Below are positions 40,305-49,535 of a stretch of 64,000 nt of DNA, one piece after another; position 1 is the stretch's first letter; each line of letters starts with the position of its first letter. Both the position numbers and the translations under genes were made by a program. The DNA comes from Desulfovibrio inopinatus DSM 10711 (GTDB taxonomy: Bacteria > Desulfobacterota > Desulfovibrionia > Desulfovibrionales > Desulfovibrionaceae): assembly GCF_000429305.1 (NCBI RefSeq), contig NZ_AUBP01000001.1:310001-374000 (forward strand), given 5' to 3'. Under the pieces are notes generated by a model. The model was not told where the DNA came from. It worked only from the letters and a program-made list of their open reading frames with translations, and did no database searches.

Positions 40305-41756
40305 TTGAGCAAAGTGAAAACCACTGTGTCTCCAACGGACCCGTCGTCCTACCGTATCGTTCGGAAGTTTGCGCACCTGCTTGGGGCGCAGTGGATTCGC
40401 GATGCGTTGCATACAGCCTTCCTCATCTATCTGGCCCGGACGAGTACCAGCGATTACGGCGAGTTTATGCTTGCCTTTTCAACGGCTTCCATCGTGTTGT
40501 TTTTGGCTGAGTTTGGTCTGAATCAGCCTCTTGTCTCTGCATTAAGTAAAAAATTCAGTCATAAAGGCGACATTCTCGCCCAGTATAGCCTTATTAAAAG
40601 CGCACTCCTTCTTGTTGGTTGGATTGGCGTACTCATTTTTGTTTATTGGCAGAATTACACACCGGGATTGAAGAACCTTGTACTTGTCATCACGGTCGGT
40701 GTGGGGATGGAGGCGCTAGCGAGCTCGTTTTTTGTCGCTTGCCGCGTACGCGGGCGGCAGGATTTGGAGAGCCGTATCCGAGCGGGTTCATCTCTGATCG
40801 GTTATGGATATGGCTTGACGATGCTTTTGCTTGGCGTCATGCCGCACTGGGTTGCATTATTCAAAGTTATCGAAAATGGGTGCAACCTGGCTGGCGGAAT
40901 GTATATGGCGTTGCGCAAGGCGGACCTGACACAACTGACACTCAAGAAAAAATCATTGGCGCGGACATGGCATACGGCTAAGGGCGGACTTGTGTTTGTC
41001 CTCATGGCCTTGGCTGCCATTATGTACAACAAAGCCAATATCTTCTTTCTGCAACAATCGGGCGGACCGTATCCTGTGGCCCAGTATGGCGTTACGTGGG
41101 AATTGGTAGACGGTATATCGATTATGGTATCGAATCTGCTTCTACGAAGCGTGCTGTACCCGCTGTTTGTTCAGTTGTGGAAACGAGACAAGGCCGAATT
41201 TGCCCGCCTGGCGACAAGTTCGGTTCGCTGGCTTCTCGGAGCGGCGATACCTGTAATGTTTCTTCTCTATGTTGAGTCTGACCGTCTCATTCCTTTGATC
41301 TACGGTTCCAATTATGTTCAATCCATCTGGATGCAAAAAGTGTTGGTTTTCAGTGTTGCCGTTGCGTTTCTGCATAATCTTGCCGCATATATTATGATGA
41401 GCCAACGCAAAGAGCGCTTGTTGCTGTTTATCTACATCGGTGGATTGATTTTTAATCTTGTCTTCTGTGCCGTTGTTATTCCCGACTATCCTTTGTTGGG
41501 GGCGTGTCTCGCCATAGTTCTGACGAAAGCCCTCGTCTGTATCGTGACAACGAGCTATTGTCACTTTACCATGGGATTTTTCAAATGGAAGGAACTGTGG
41601 CCGATCTTTTTGGCCTGCCTCGTTGGTGCCGGACTCTATGCCGCGACGCAACCCTTGCAGATACGTGAATTGACCGAAGCCTCTGCACTGTTGCCCATAC
41701 TCTTTCTCTGGCGTTCTTGGCTGCGTGAACTGCGTCACAAACAAGCCACTGCTTAA
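40305..41756 (+). CDS. Polysaccharide/lipid flippase (MOP superfamily)
   Basis: A 483-residue membrane protein with about 12-14 helices of the oligosaccharide flippase type: an N-terminal amphipathic helix, then FLIYLARTSTSDYGEFMLAFSTASIVLFLAEFGLNQPL, and later DRLIPLIYGSNYVQSIWMQKVLVFSVAVAFL and YIMMSQRKERLLLFIYIGGLIFNLVF. Family members flip lipid-linked sugars across the inner membrane. TTG at 40305 is taken as start because AAAGGAAG lies close before it; GTG at 40314 is an alternative. It is 124 nt after the radical SAM gene on the same strand. Confidence 0.87.
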   Translation: MSKVKTTVSPTDPSSYRIVRKFAHLLGAQWIRDALHTAFLIYLARTSTSDYGEFMLAFSTASIVLFLAEFGLNQPLVSALSKKFSHKGDILAQYSLIKSALLLVGWIGVLIFVYWQNYTPGLKNLVLVITVGVGMEALASSFFVACRVRGRQDLESRIRAGSSLIGYGYGLTMLLLGVMPHWVALFKVIENGCNLAGGMYMALRKADLTQLTLKKKSLARTWHTAKGGLVFVLMALAAIMYNKANIFFLQQSGGPYPVAQYGVTWELVDGISIMVSNLLLRSVLYPLFVQLWKRDKAEFARLATSSVRWLLGAAIPVMFLLYVESDRLIPLIYGSNYVQSIWMQKVLVFSVAVAFLHNLAAYIMMSQRKERLLLFIYIGGLIFNLVFCAVVIPDYPLLGACLAIVLTKALVCIVTTSYCHFTMGFFKWKELWPIFLACLVGAGLYAATQPLQIRELTEASALLPILFLWRSWLRELRHKQATA

Positions 41757-41772
41757 ACAGGACTTGTTTGTA

Positions 41773-41787
41773 AAAAATAGGGACAGG
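41773..41787 (+). repeat. Divergent copy of the REP-transposase-associated motif
   Basis: ATAGGGACAGGGAA preceded by A residues resembles the AAAAAGGGACAGGCAC repeat that bounds the Y1 transposase at 2.1-3.4 kb. It shares GGGACAGG and the upstream A-run. It lies between two convergent genes, where such dispersed elements usually sit. A single short match could be chance. Confidence 0.3.
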
Positions 41788-41843
41788 GAAATTCTGTATT
41801 CTGATTTTCGTTTTTCAGCTGGTGAGAAGTTTGGTTTTTGGGG

Positions 41844-42416
41844 CTATTGGGTTGCCTGAGCGTTCAATGTATTCGGGAATGATTTTGATTGAAAGATTGT
41901 CTCGAGATGCTCGGCAACCGATTGTTCCCGTTCAATTTTGATTATCGTACATGGCAAGCTTCTTATCCACTCTTCATGCCTTTCTTTGCTCCGCATATTG
42001 ATTCCACCAGTATCATAGCTTGCTGCCCATTGGAGAAACTTCTTATGTTGTTCGTACCTTGGGTCATCAGAGCTTTCAATGTTCGGTCCATAGCGTTCCA
42101 CCTCTCGCTCCATAAGCCTTTTCATTCGTAGAGCAGGCGGCAACCAGAGGAATACAACAAGGTCAAACATCGGTATCGCGAAATCCCCCCAACCGCATAA
42201 TGAACCAGAAAGAATCCATGCGCGAGACTGCTCAAGATCGCGCCGCAATAACTTTTTCCTTTCTGTACGTTCTCGTACGGTTTGAAACGGTGGATCCGTC
42301 GGCATCCAGAAATACTCGTCAGTATCATAATGCGGACATCGCATGACGTCGGCAAGAGCTTTTCCCAGAGTTGTAGTTCCGGAGCCTGATGCACCAAAGA
42401 TATGTATTCGTATCAT
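41844..42416 (-). CDS. P-loop kinase-like ATPase (adenylate-kinase fold)
   Basis: A 190-residue protein of the small AAA/topology-modulation (FlaR-like) nucleotide-kinase group: P-loop MIRIHIFGASGSGTTTLGKAL with Thr in place of Lys-adjacent Ser (GSGTTT), YDTDEYFWMPTDPPFQTVR, a Walker B-like LVVFLWLPPALRMKRLMEREVERYG and a lid. The usual P-loop Lys (GxxGxGKS/T) is replaced by Thr here, as in some members of this group. The substrate is unknown. The ATG is at 42416; the frame reaches back 19 codons. The gene stands alone between two convergent and divergent neighbours. Confidence 0.8.
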   Translation of the reverse strand: MIRIHIFGASGSGTTTLGKALADVMRCPHYDTDEYFWMPTDPPFQTVRERTERKKLLRRDLEQSRAWILSGSLCGWGDFAIPMFDLVVFLWLPPALRMKRLMEREVERYGPNIESSDDPRYEQHKKFLQWAASYDTGGINMRSKERHEEWIRSLPCTIIKIEREQSVAEHLETIFQSKSFPNTLNAQATQ

Positions 42417-42543
42417 TTCATTACGCCTGTTTGGTATAAGGCTTGATGCTCGATAGTGCCGTGATGGAATCATATACAGAATTTTAAATCAAAGCGGTAG
42501 AAGAGGATGGAATTCACCTGGCTCCTGATATCTTCATTGGCTC

Positions 42544-43266
42544 TTAGGCGTGATGATGTTCGACGGAGCCGCCGACATGCGTATGGCGATGGGTGTGCAG
42601 AGTGGATTTGTCGAGAATGTGGAGATGGCCCTGGTCCAGGTTCATTAAAGTCTCAACGGTTTGATGAAGAAAGTCCCAGTCGTGGGAGACAATCAAGAGT
42701 GCCTGCGGGAGGTTTCTCAAAATATTGATAAGCCGATCACGCGTGTCAGGGTCGAGGTCGTTGGTGGGTTCATCGAGGATGAGAACGGCCGGGTCCATGG
42801 AGAGGATCGTGGCAAGCGCAACAAGCCGTTTTTCTCCTCCTGAGAGGCGATGGGTTATTTTGTCTTCAAAGCCAGTGAGTCCTAACTGAGCAAGTGTTTC
42901 CGAGGCCTTCTCTCGTGCCTGTTCGGGAGAAAGTCCCTGGTTGAGTGGACCGAATGCGACATCGTCTAGAACTGTGGGAGAGAACAGTTGGTCATCGGCA
43001 TGTTGGAACACAAAGCCAACTTCACGGCGAAGGCGAGAAAAATCGGCTTCAGTTCGGCATGGCTGCTGTTTGAAAAGAACGTCTCCACCATCAGGCGCAA
43101 TGAGCCCCATCATGATATGAAGCAACGTTGTTTTTCCCGATCCATTTGAGCCGATAAGTCCCACTCTCTCCGTTTCGGAAAGTTCGACGTCGATGTTATC
43201 CAGAACGATGTGGTTTCGTCCCGGATATGTGTAGCTGATGTGCCGTAAGCCAAGCAGAGCGGTCAT
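42544..43266 (-). CDS. nikO: Nickel ECF transporter ATPase
   Basis: A 240-residue ABC ATPase of the CbiO/NikO type. Walker A GSNGSGKTTLLH, Q-loop FQHADDQLF, signature THRLSGGEKRL, Walker B AVLILDEPTNDLD, and the switch His in LLIVSHDWDF are all present. The C-terminal tail is His-rich (THRHTHVGGSVEHHHA), which favours nickel or cobalt binding. It is coupled to nikQ by an ATGA overlap and is the last gene of nikMLK-QO. It energises metal import through NikQ. The missing cobalamin transporter context and presence of nikK/nikL point to nickel. Confidence 0.93.
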   Translation of the reverse strand: MTALLGLRHISYTYPGRNHIVLDNIDVELSETERVGLIGSNGSGKTTLLHIMMGLIAPDGGDVLFKQQPCRTEADFSRLRREVGFVFQHADDQLFSPTVLDDVAFGPLNQGLSPEQAREKASETLAQLGLTGFEDKITHRLSGGEKRLVALATILSMDPAVLILDEPTNDLDPDTRDRLINILRNLPQALLIVSHDWDFLHQTVETLMNLDQGHLHILDKSTLHTHRHTHVGGSVEHHHA

Positions 43267-44030
43267 AGAAAATTTCCTTGGAACCCGGTTTCGACGAGAA
43301 CAATAACCACCGATGCAATAGTCACGATGAGTAAGAGGAGGATATCGGCAGGACGGAGCTGAAAAGAGCGCAAACTGCGAAAAACCCCATCAAAGCCACG
43401 GAGCATCATGGCTTGGTGAATGCGATGTGAGCGATTGTAACTTCGTACCAGAGTCATGGCCAACATATTGGCATACGTTGTGTACGTGTGGCGATTGGTC
43501 TTTGGGGTGAACCCACGCAAGCGGGCGGCTGTATGAAGTCGTTGATATTCTTCGCTGATAAGGAATACATATCTATAGGTAAAAAGAAGTAACGCACAGA
43601 GTTTCGCCGGTACGTGAAGGCTTATCATGGCTTTTCCGAGGTCAGGAACGGGACTCGTGGCGACGAGGGCGATAAAGCCCATGATGATAGCGTATGATTT
43701 GAGTGTGACGAGACTGGCCAATTGGAGGCCGTTATCGGTCACGGCAAGTGGGCCCCACGACCAGATTGGCGTTCCTGATGCGGTAAATGGAACGACCACC
43801 CACAAAAAAGCAATGAATCCACTGACGGTAATGAGCCGTATGGCAACGGGTTTCAGCGGAAGTCTTGCCGAAATCAACAGGCAGAGGCCAACAGCAAAGC
43901 CTACTTCGGCCGCAAAGGGGGTTCGGAGCAACGCAACCGTGACGGCAAAGACCAATGCGGCAACAAGCTTGCACCGCGGGTCCATTGAATGAAAAAGACT
44001 GTCGCCATGGGCGAATGGTTCATCATGCAT
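43263..44030 (-). CDS. nikQ: Nickel ECF transporter transmembrane protein T
   Basis: A 255-residue membrane protein of the CbiQ/EcfT family with about five or six helices (HSMDPRCKLVAALVFAVTVALL, LICLLISARLPLK, VAIRLITVSGFIAFLWVV). The cytoplasmic coupling motifs are AARLRGFTPK and later HQAMMLRGFDG, both of the A-x-x-x-RG type that contact NikO. It begins after a strong hairpin that separates it from nikK. The stop overlaps nikO. Confidence 0.92.
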   Translation of the reverse strand: MHDEPFAHGDSLFHSMDPRCKLVAALVFAVTVALLRTPFAAEVGFAVGLCLLISARLPLKPVAIRLITVSGFIAFLWVVVPFTASGTPIWSWGPLAVTDNGLQLASLVTLKSYAIIMGFIALVATSPVPDLGKAMISLHVPAKLCALLLFTYRYVFLISEEYQRLHTAARLRGFTPKTNRHTYTTYANMLAMTLVRSYNRSHRIHQAMMLRGFDGVFRSLRSFQLRPADILLLLIVTIASVVIVLVETGFQGNFL

Positions 44031-44049
44031 AATGAGAAGTCCTGAAAAG

Positions 44050-44075
44050 AAACGCCGGGCTTTGGCCCGGCGTTT
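44050..44075 (-). terminator. Strong hairpin between nikK and nikQ
   Basis: AAACGCCGGGC (44050-44060) and GCCCGGCGTTT (44065-44075) form a perfect 11-bp GC-rich stem with a 4-nt loop. On the minus strand it is followed by CTTTTC. It begins 26 nt past the nikK stop codon and ends 20 nt before nikQ starts, so it should act as an (incomplete) terminator within the locus and lower nikQO expression. Confidence 0.85.
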
Positions 44076-44101
44076 GTCCTACCCGTAAATGTGTCAAAAA
44101 G

Positions 44102-44869
44102 CTATTTCGTATTCCATGGAGTCATTTGCACCCAGAGTACTGCCCCGAGTTCGACAGGCTTATCCTTTCCTTCAGGATCTTTGATGGTGAAATCGCCTTC
44201 ATTGAGTGCGGCAAAGCCCCACCAACCCGGTTGGGGACAGGCAAAGGTGAATACGCCGCTGTCATCGGCATGAACCACATAGGTGACGTGATGATCATTA
44301 GGGGCTGTTATTGTGTTCTTCGCATTATAATATTCCACTTCGACTTCGGCATTGGGCACCGGTTTGCCATTGAGCAGCACACGGCCCGTAAAAACAAATC
44401 CCGTCCGAGACGCAAAGGGGCGCGTCAGCGGGACAATTTCTGTTTTGACACCAAGTGGTTCGCTCCATCCTTCTTCATCGCCGAAAGCCGATACAATCGT
44501 TTGTGTATAATGAATGATAGAGACATCTTCTGCCGGTTCCCAATACGGTGTCGGCTCCATGAAAAAGCGGTACACGCCAGGACGTTTTACCGTATAGGTC
44601 GATTTCCAAGCCTTATGATTCATAACCGTTGCTTCGCTCAGTGTATCGAGAAGATCGGTTTGTTTGCCATTATAAAAGACAGAGAAAACTTTGGGTTTGA
44701 CCAGATCCATGCCGACGCCCTCAAACGGATGCGAGAACGACAACGTCAACGAGACGCTTTTGTCGGCGGGTTCCACAACATCCTTGTTCGGGATGAGCAT
44801 ACCAAAATGGGCAAAAGCCGAGGTTGCTGCGAAAAGAATCATTACACACGCCATGCCAAGTTTTTTCAT
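44102..44869 (-). CDS. nikK: Periplasmic DUF4198 nickel-uptake accessory protein
   Basis: A 255-residue exported protein (signal peptide 1-20, ATSAFA/HFG). The mature part starts with a His, HFGMLIPNKDVV, common in NikK-type proteins, and has the beta-rich DUF4198 core (VSLTLSFSHPFEG, VYRFFMEPTPYWEPAEDVSIIHYTQTIV, FTGRVLLNGKPVPNAEVEVEYYN, PGWWGFAAL). In Desulfovibrio-type nik loci NikK and NikL replace NikN as partners of the NikM S-component. The ATG follows AAAAAGGAGAAATCAA. Position between nikL and nikQ agrees. Confidence 0.9.
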   Translation of the reverse strand: MKKLGMACVMILFAATSAFAHFGMLIPNKDVVEPADKSVSLTLSFSHPFEGVGMDLVKPKVFSVFYNGKQTDLLDTLSEATVMNHKAWKSTYTVKRPGVYRFFMEPTPYWEPAEDVSIIHYTQTIVSAFGDEEGWSEPLGVKTEIVPLTRPFASRTGFVFTGRVLLNGKPVPNAEVEVEYYNAKNTITAPNDHHVTYVVHADDSGVFTFACPQPGWWGFAALNEGDFTIKDPEGKDKPVELGAVLWVQMTPWNTK

Positions 44870-45044
44870 TTGATTTCTCCTTTTTGATTAAAAAATAGAA
44901 AATCGTAACACTGAAATGCCATAAAAAAAACGAGGATACCCCGAAAGTTTCGTGTGCGGCATGGCAAACAGCCAATATTGCCGTGCCGCGTCGTTCTGTA
45001 TGAATAACGGACGAAAAGAGTGTATCGGTTGCGATGCTCGTTCT

Positions 45045-45683
45045 TTATTTCTTCCGGCTCCGCAAATATGCAACAATGCCGGCAATACCGACCAAGAATC
45101 CAATGCCGCCTACGATGTCTTTGAAGCTTGGGCCGGGATCTTCAAGTTGCAGAAGCTGGCGTTTGATGGGTGAGAGCTTCTGATCAAGAAGAGAACCCAA
45201 AACACGCGTCAACTCGGCTTCATCCAATGTTGTGCCGTTTGAGGCAATAGAGGCTGCAGGAGCAGGCGTGGATGGTGTTGCCGTCGTCTGGGGAACTGGA
45301 ACCGCCGTATCGGAAGGCGACACAGATGTTGTAAGGTATTCGCTGGGCTCAAGCAGCCATTCTCCCCGGTGTCCTTCACCTACATTCAAAACAATACGGA
45401 TACCTTTGGTTGCATTTTGTGCGGACTCTGGGAGGGGAAAGCGCCATATGCCATCACTATTGGTTTCCCCTGCTGCAAGTTCAGCATCTGTCGCGGCATC
45501 AAAGGCAATAATGTGCGCGCCTTTGGCGGGGGAGCCTCCGGAAAACGCTGTTTCTGCAATGACATCGTTTCCCTCCATATAGGCAAAGACACGCACCTTA
45601 TGGGCATGAGCCGGAGAAACCAAGACAATTCCAAGCATGAGGACGGGCAGAATAACGCACCGACAAAGAGATGGGTATTTCAT
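45045..45683 (-). CDS. nikL: Membrane-anchored nickel-uptake accessory protein
   Basis: A 212-residue protein. A signal peptide is followed by a mature start with His (VSPAHAHKVRVFAYMEG). A beta-sandwich (about 25-110; GGSPAKGAHIIAFDAATDAELAAGETNSDGIWRFPLP) is followed by a Thr/Pro/Ala-rich linker and a C-terminal helix FKDIVGGIGFLVGIAGIVAYLRSRKK that anchors it to the membrane. This arrangement is the known NikL layout. The ATG at 45683 has a weak ribosome binding site; it lies 5 nt after the nikM stop, so translation may be coupled. Confidence 0.9.
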   Translation of the reverse strand: MKYPSLCRCVILPVLMLGIVLVSPAHAHKVRVFAYMEGNDVIAETAFSGGSPAKGAHIIAFDAATDAELAAGETNSDGIWRFPLPESAQNATKGIRIVLNVGEGHRGEWLLEPSEYLTTSVSPSDTAVPVPQTTATPSTPAPAASIASNGTTLDEAELTRVLGSLLDQKLSPIKRQLLQLEDPGPSFKDIVGGIGFLVGIAGIVAYLRSRKK

Positions 45684-45688
45684 AATAT

Positions 45689-46309
45689 TTATACCGATGC
45701 AGATGGACACGACGTGTGGACGAGCATATCCGGTTGCACTTTGAGGATGAAACTGACAGTGGCCATCGTGATGAACCCTTCGATGACGGCAACAGGCAGA
45801 TGTCCGAGGACAAGAATTTGAGCGGCAGCAAGGAAATCAGAACTTGTCAAACCCAGGCAAGCGGCTGTGCTCAATGCACTGAGAATGATGGCACCAGCAC
45901 CAGCGGAAAAGGCCGCAATGGACCGAGCTGTACGGGAGCCATAAAGAAAGGGGCGCAGAGTTAACCCGAGTAAGACAGCGGGGAATGCCATGTTAAAACA
46001 TGACGCTCCGAGAACGGTCAGGCCGCCGAATTGAAAAAAAACGGCTTGCAAAAACAATCCGGCCAAAATGGCAGGAAATGCGGCAAATCCAAGTATAAGT
46101 CCAAGTAAACCACTGAGGAGTAAGTGAACACTTGATGGTCCAATAGGAACGTGGACCAGGGAAGCCACAAAAAATACCGCTGCCAACACCGCGACGGTCA
46201 TAATACGGTCGTAATCAAGAGATTTGAGCCCAATGGCCGTCCCCACGGCAGTCAGAGCCCAACCGGCCCCAAGAAGGGGGGGAGAAAGTACGCCTTCTGA
46301 AATATGCAC
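45689..46309 (-). CDS. nikM: Nickel ECF substrate-binding membrane component
   Basis: A 206-residue membrane protein of the CbiM/NikM family. It opens with MHISEGVLSPPLLGAGWAL, where His-2 ligates Ni/Co directly, and has the VHVPIGPSSVHLLLSGLLGLILGF segment that completes the site, plus LGHLPVAVIEGFITM. The start is GTG at 46309, 7 nt after AAGGACTCCCC, which gives the obligatory N-terminal Met-His. It heads nikMLK(QO). The likely customer for the nickel is the Ech hydrogenase encoded 12 kb away. Confidence 0.95.
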   Translation of the reverse strand: MHISEGVLSPPLLGAGWALTAVGTAIGLKSLDYDRIMTVAVLAAVFFVASLVHVPIGPSSVHLLLSGLLGLILGFAAFPAILAGLFLQAVFFQFGGLTVLGASCFNMAFPAVLLGLTLRPFLYGSRTARSIAAFSAGAGAIILSALSTAACLGLTSSDFLAAAQILVLGHLPVAVIEGFITMATVSFILKVQPDMLVHTSCPSASV

Positions 46310-46605
46310 GGGGAGTCCTTTATTTTCGTGTTACGTTGCGAGAATTTTTATGTCACGATGGAGATGGACTGTCAATTCCTGCTACTGGGGGAGCTGTTTG
46401 GGAGAAGAAGTTGTTGATTGGAAAGTATATCATCTTTTGAGAATACCAATGATTTTCAATGAATATGTCATGAAGTACGAAGTGACGTCGTCAAGTCATT
46501 GTTTTCTTGAAAAAGAGGATTGGCTCGAGAGTGCATCAATGATGCAGGAGGAATCGTTGGGCCTTCTTATTCCGCTGTTATTTATCGTTATGATGTGTTT
46601 TGGGC
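46310..46605. promoter_or_regulatory. nikM upstream region with possible NikR-like site
   Basis: 296 bases between nikM and the next kinase's 3' end. CGTGTTAC (46327-46334) and, in inverted orientation, ATGTCACG (46350-46357) form an imperfect palindrome resembling the GTGTTAC-N13/14-GTAACAC type of NikR box described for Desulfovibrio, though with a 15-nt spacer and mismatches. No nikR gene lies in the window. Confidence 0.3.
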
Positions 46606-48918
46606 TTATTGGATTGTAGCCGGCTCTATAATCTTGTTAATTGTCGACGTGAGCGTACGTAATGTGATTGGCTTTGGAAGGAAGTCGTTCATTCCAGCTC
46701 CCATAAAGTGATTTCTATCTTCTGGCATTGCGTAGGCCGTCAATGCAATAATCGGTGTTTCAATGTTCTGTTGTCCAGCGACACCTGATCGTATCGCTCG
46801 TGTTGTTTCGACTCCATCCATTGTTGGTAATTGGATATCCATAAGAATCACGTCGTACTGGTTTTGTTGTAACTCATGGAGAGCTTGCTCGCCATCTTCA
46901 ACGGCAGTTACTGCATATCCTTCGCGTTTCAAGAGTGATTTGAGCGATATCCTATTGGCCATATCGTCTTCCACAAGAAGAACCGAGTGGTTTGCCACCG
47001 TGTGGATGGAGGTGGCAGTGAGAGCGTCGTCAACGTGTACAACCTCTGTGGTCATGGAGAACGGTAATGATACATAGAAGGTTGTTCCGACGTGAGGTTC
47101 ACTGACAACAGAAATTGTTCCACCCATTAAGGTCACAAGTTGTCGAACAATGGATAATCCAAGACCAGCGCCCTGGTATGATCGTTTGTATCCTCCATCT
47201 GCCTGGGTAAACGCTTCAAACAGTGTTTCAATGCTGTTTTCATCCATACCGATACCGGTGTCCGATACAGAAAAAAGAATGCGGCAGCGTTGAGCCGTAG
47301 AGCTTGGCAATGCATAAGCCTCGACAGCGATCGCTCCCTGGTCAGTGAATTTCACAGCATTACCGACAAGATTATTCATGATTTGACTAAATTTGAGGGC
47401 ATCACCGAGCAGCGCCTGAGGGATCGCCTCATCAATCTGGTATGTCATGGTAATATTTTTCTGTTGGCATGAAAGATCGAAGAGATGCCGGAGTGACTCA
47501 AATGATTCCGCAAGGCTGAACGGCGCGAGTACCAAATTCACTTTACCGGATTCTATCTTTGTTAAATCCAGTATATCGCCAAGAAGATTGGTTAAGCGTT
47601 TGGATGATTGTATTGCCAACATGACGTAATTGCTCTGCTCTTCATTGAGTGGTGTTCTTTGAAGAAGTTGATGCATGCCAATAATGCCATTGAGTGGCGT
47701 GCGGAACTCATGACTCATATTGGCAAGAAATGCGGATTTCGCATGGTTGGCAGCTTCGGCCTTAATTTTTTCTTGAATAAGTTCCGTGTTTTTGTCGAGC
47801 AGTCGTTTCTGGGCTTTGTCGAGTTGGGCAACCATATCATTATAGGCTTTGGCAAGTTCAACCATCTCATCGGGAAAGCTTTCTGTGTGAAGGAACGTTT
47901 CGGTGTATCCCTCTCCAAGGTTGCGAAATGCGTTTTTGAAATGTCTTTTCACCGTGCTGATGAGTTCTTTGACAGAAAGAAGGGTAATACATCGCCAGCC
48001 AACAAAAGGTATCTCTTCCCAATGCAGTTGGTAGTTGCCTTCGGGCGTTTCCACAGTTGTATGCCCGTGGTGTGAAGCAAAGAGGGTATTCGTCGGAAAG
48101 TGTTGGAAGGCTACGTGCGTGTCATGGAGGGAAAGACGCGCCACTTCTCCTTTGGACATGGTGGTTATCGATATTCCGTGACTATTGGCGATCAATGATC
48201 CATTTGTATCAACGATACACGTCAGTTGTGCCTTGCGATCCACGTCAAGCACACCATGTCTGACAAGGCTGTCGACTCGGATATCAATACTCCAAAGTCC
48301 CACAAAGTCGTCGTTAGCGTAGATGGGGATGGATGCCGCCACAATGAGCCCTTGTCCTGCATAGTCAATATGTGGATCAGACCACCGCACTTCTCTGTCG
48401 GGGTTCACATCGGGTTTGATTGATGCATACGTATGGTACTCAGACCAATTGAAATTCGGTGGGATCGCTTCTTTTTGGTCGATATATGGATATTGCAATG
48501 CAGTATTTGTTGTATCTTGATAATAGATCCAGGCCGCTCCGGGAAGTCGTGTATGGATTGTGCTGAGTATTTCTCCGATGTTTCGGTGACAATACAGGCG
48601 AAATCGCGCATCACGATTGTTCATTTGATTTGGAGGCCATGAATAACTCAATGCATTATGGGAGAGCGTTCCGTTTCGAAAGGCTGAGAGATGCGACAAA
48701 CTTAAAAAAAATCCATCATCATTTACCGAAAATTTGTCTCTATTGAGCCAGTTCTGTATTGCAATGTCGTCATGTGGAGTTTCCCGAAATAATTTTAGCG
48801 TCAGAGATGCAAGATAATACAGCGTGTCTTCAACACGTTCCAATTCACACGAAGTAGTTCGTATGATGGATTTGAGTTGCGTATGTATGTATTTGTATTC
48901 TTGCATGATGTGCACCAC
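46606..48918 (-). CDS. Hybrid sensor histidine kinase with Cache-like domain and no membrane segment
   Basis: A 770-residue protein. Residues about 20-330 resemble a double Cache sensor ([44 protein letters not shown] and later [21 protein letters not shown]). A coiled coil leads to the phospho-acceptor in [23 protein letters not shown], the ATPase ([34 protein letters not shown]) and a C-terminal receiver ([11 protein letters not shown], phospho-Asp in [14 protein letters not shown], Lys in DFLPKPI). Cache domains normally sit outside the membrane between two helices; neither helix is present here. The start is GTG at 48918 directly after an in-frame stop, with a weak ribosome binding site; ATG at 48906 is possible. 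Confidence 0.9.
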   Translation of the reverse strand: MVHIMQEYKYIHTQLKSIIRTTSCELERVEDTLYYLASLTLKLFRETPHDDIAIQNWLNRDKFSVNDDGFFLSLSHLSAFRNGTLSHNALSYSWPPNQMNNRDARFRLYCHRNIGEILSTIHTRLPGAAWIYYQDTTNTALQYPYIDQKEAIPPNFNWSEYHTYASIKPDVNPDREVRWSDPHIDYAGQGLIVAASIPIYANDDFVGLWSIDIRVDSLVRHGVLDVDRKAQLTCIVDTNGSLIANSHGISITTMSKGEVARLSLHDTHVAFQHFPTNTLFASHHGHTTVETPEGNYQLHWEEIPFVGWRCITLLSVKELISTVKRHFKNAFRNLGEGYTETFLHTESFPDEMVELAKAYNDMVAQLDKAQKRLLDKNTELIQEKIKAEAANHAKSAFLANMSHEFRTPLNGIIGMHQLLQRTPLNEEQSNYVMLAIQSSKRLTNLLGDILDLTKIESGKVNLVLAPFSLAESFESLRHLFDLSCQQKNITMTYQIDEAIPQALLGDALKFSQIMNNLVGNAVKFTDQGAIAVEAYALPSSTAQRCRILFSVSDTGIGMDENSIETLFEAFTQADGGYKRSYQGAGLGLSIVRQLVTLMGGTISVVSEPHVGTTFYVSLPFSMTTEVVHVDDALTATSIHTVANHSVLLVEDDMANRISLKSLLKREGYAVTAVEDGEQALHELQQNQYDVILMDIQLPTMDGVETTRAIRSGVAGQQNIETPIIALTAYAMPEDRNHFMGAGMNDFLPKPITLRTLTSTINKIIEPATIQ

Positions 48919-49535
48919 TTACGTGTTCTTGGATATTGTTATCGTGGCGGTACTGTTTTGTGCAGAATAACAAATCAAGCATTGTTTCGTATGGATACGA
49001 TGTCTGTTGAATACTCATTTTCATCTGATTTTCAGAGTATTTTCGTCGACGAATCCACTGACTCTATCGAACGTATGGCGTATGTGTATAATCGTCAATA
49101 GGATTGTAGCAGAGATTTGTATGCAGTGTCTGTGAGCATAGAAAACAAATTGCTTAACGGACAATAACAGCGGATTGTATACGAATTATTTCAGTATGAT
49201 TTAATGTACGAGACGTCGTCTTGGACAGCACAAGGCGAATCCGCGTTTTTGAGAAGTCGAAGCAGGACGAGGTATCCGTGAAGAAGTCCCAAGGGGAGAG
49301 GTGGGGCGCTTGCATCTCAGTGGTAAAAGGCGAAAATTCTGGATGTATCGTTGGTTTGCCGAGACACCTGATGTCTTTCTAACAAGTTAATATATCGTGC
49401 TTTTGCTGCTATGAGCGATCGGGATTGTCATGCCGAAGAGGTTGCGTGCAATGGAGACTCTTGGGGAGGACTGTATTCCCAGCGTTGTTTTGTCTTTCTA
49501 TGGTTCTCAAAAATTTTTATCGATAAGGAGATGCT
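48919..49535. other. Intergenic region without a supported gene
   Basis: 617 bases between the divergent hybrid kinase and the ornithine-cyclodeaminase family gene. It is AT-rich near the kinase and mixed later. I found no ORF with a ribosome binding site, no tRNA and no riboswitch that I can name. Both promoters should be here. Confidence 0.4.

Noticed and set aside
46224-46619. 131-codon plus-strand frame upstream of nikM
   Set aside because: Starts inside antisense nikM and has no recognised domain; the low-complexity translation does not look like a gene.
48919-49000. Possible frameshifted 5' extension of the hybrid kinase gene that would restore a membrane helix
   Set aside because: The alternative upstream frame does not encode a hydrophobic segment, so a lost helix cannot be shown here.
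49300-49380. tRNA-like stretch around CATCTCAGTGGTAAAA
   Set aside because: The D-arm-like text is not matched by a T-arm, an acceptor stem or an anticodon loop at the right distance.
48919-49535. Riboswitch upstream of the ornithine-cyclodeaminase-like gene
   Set aside because: I could not match any conserved riboswitch core in this stretch.
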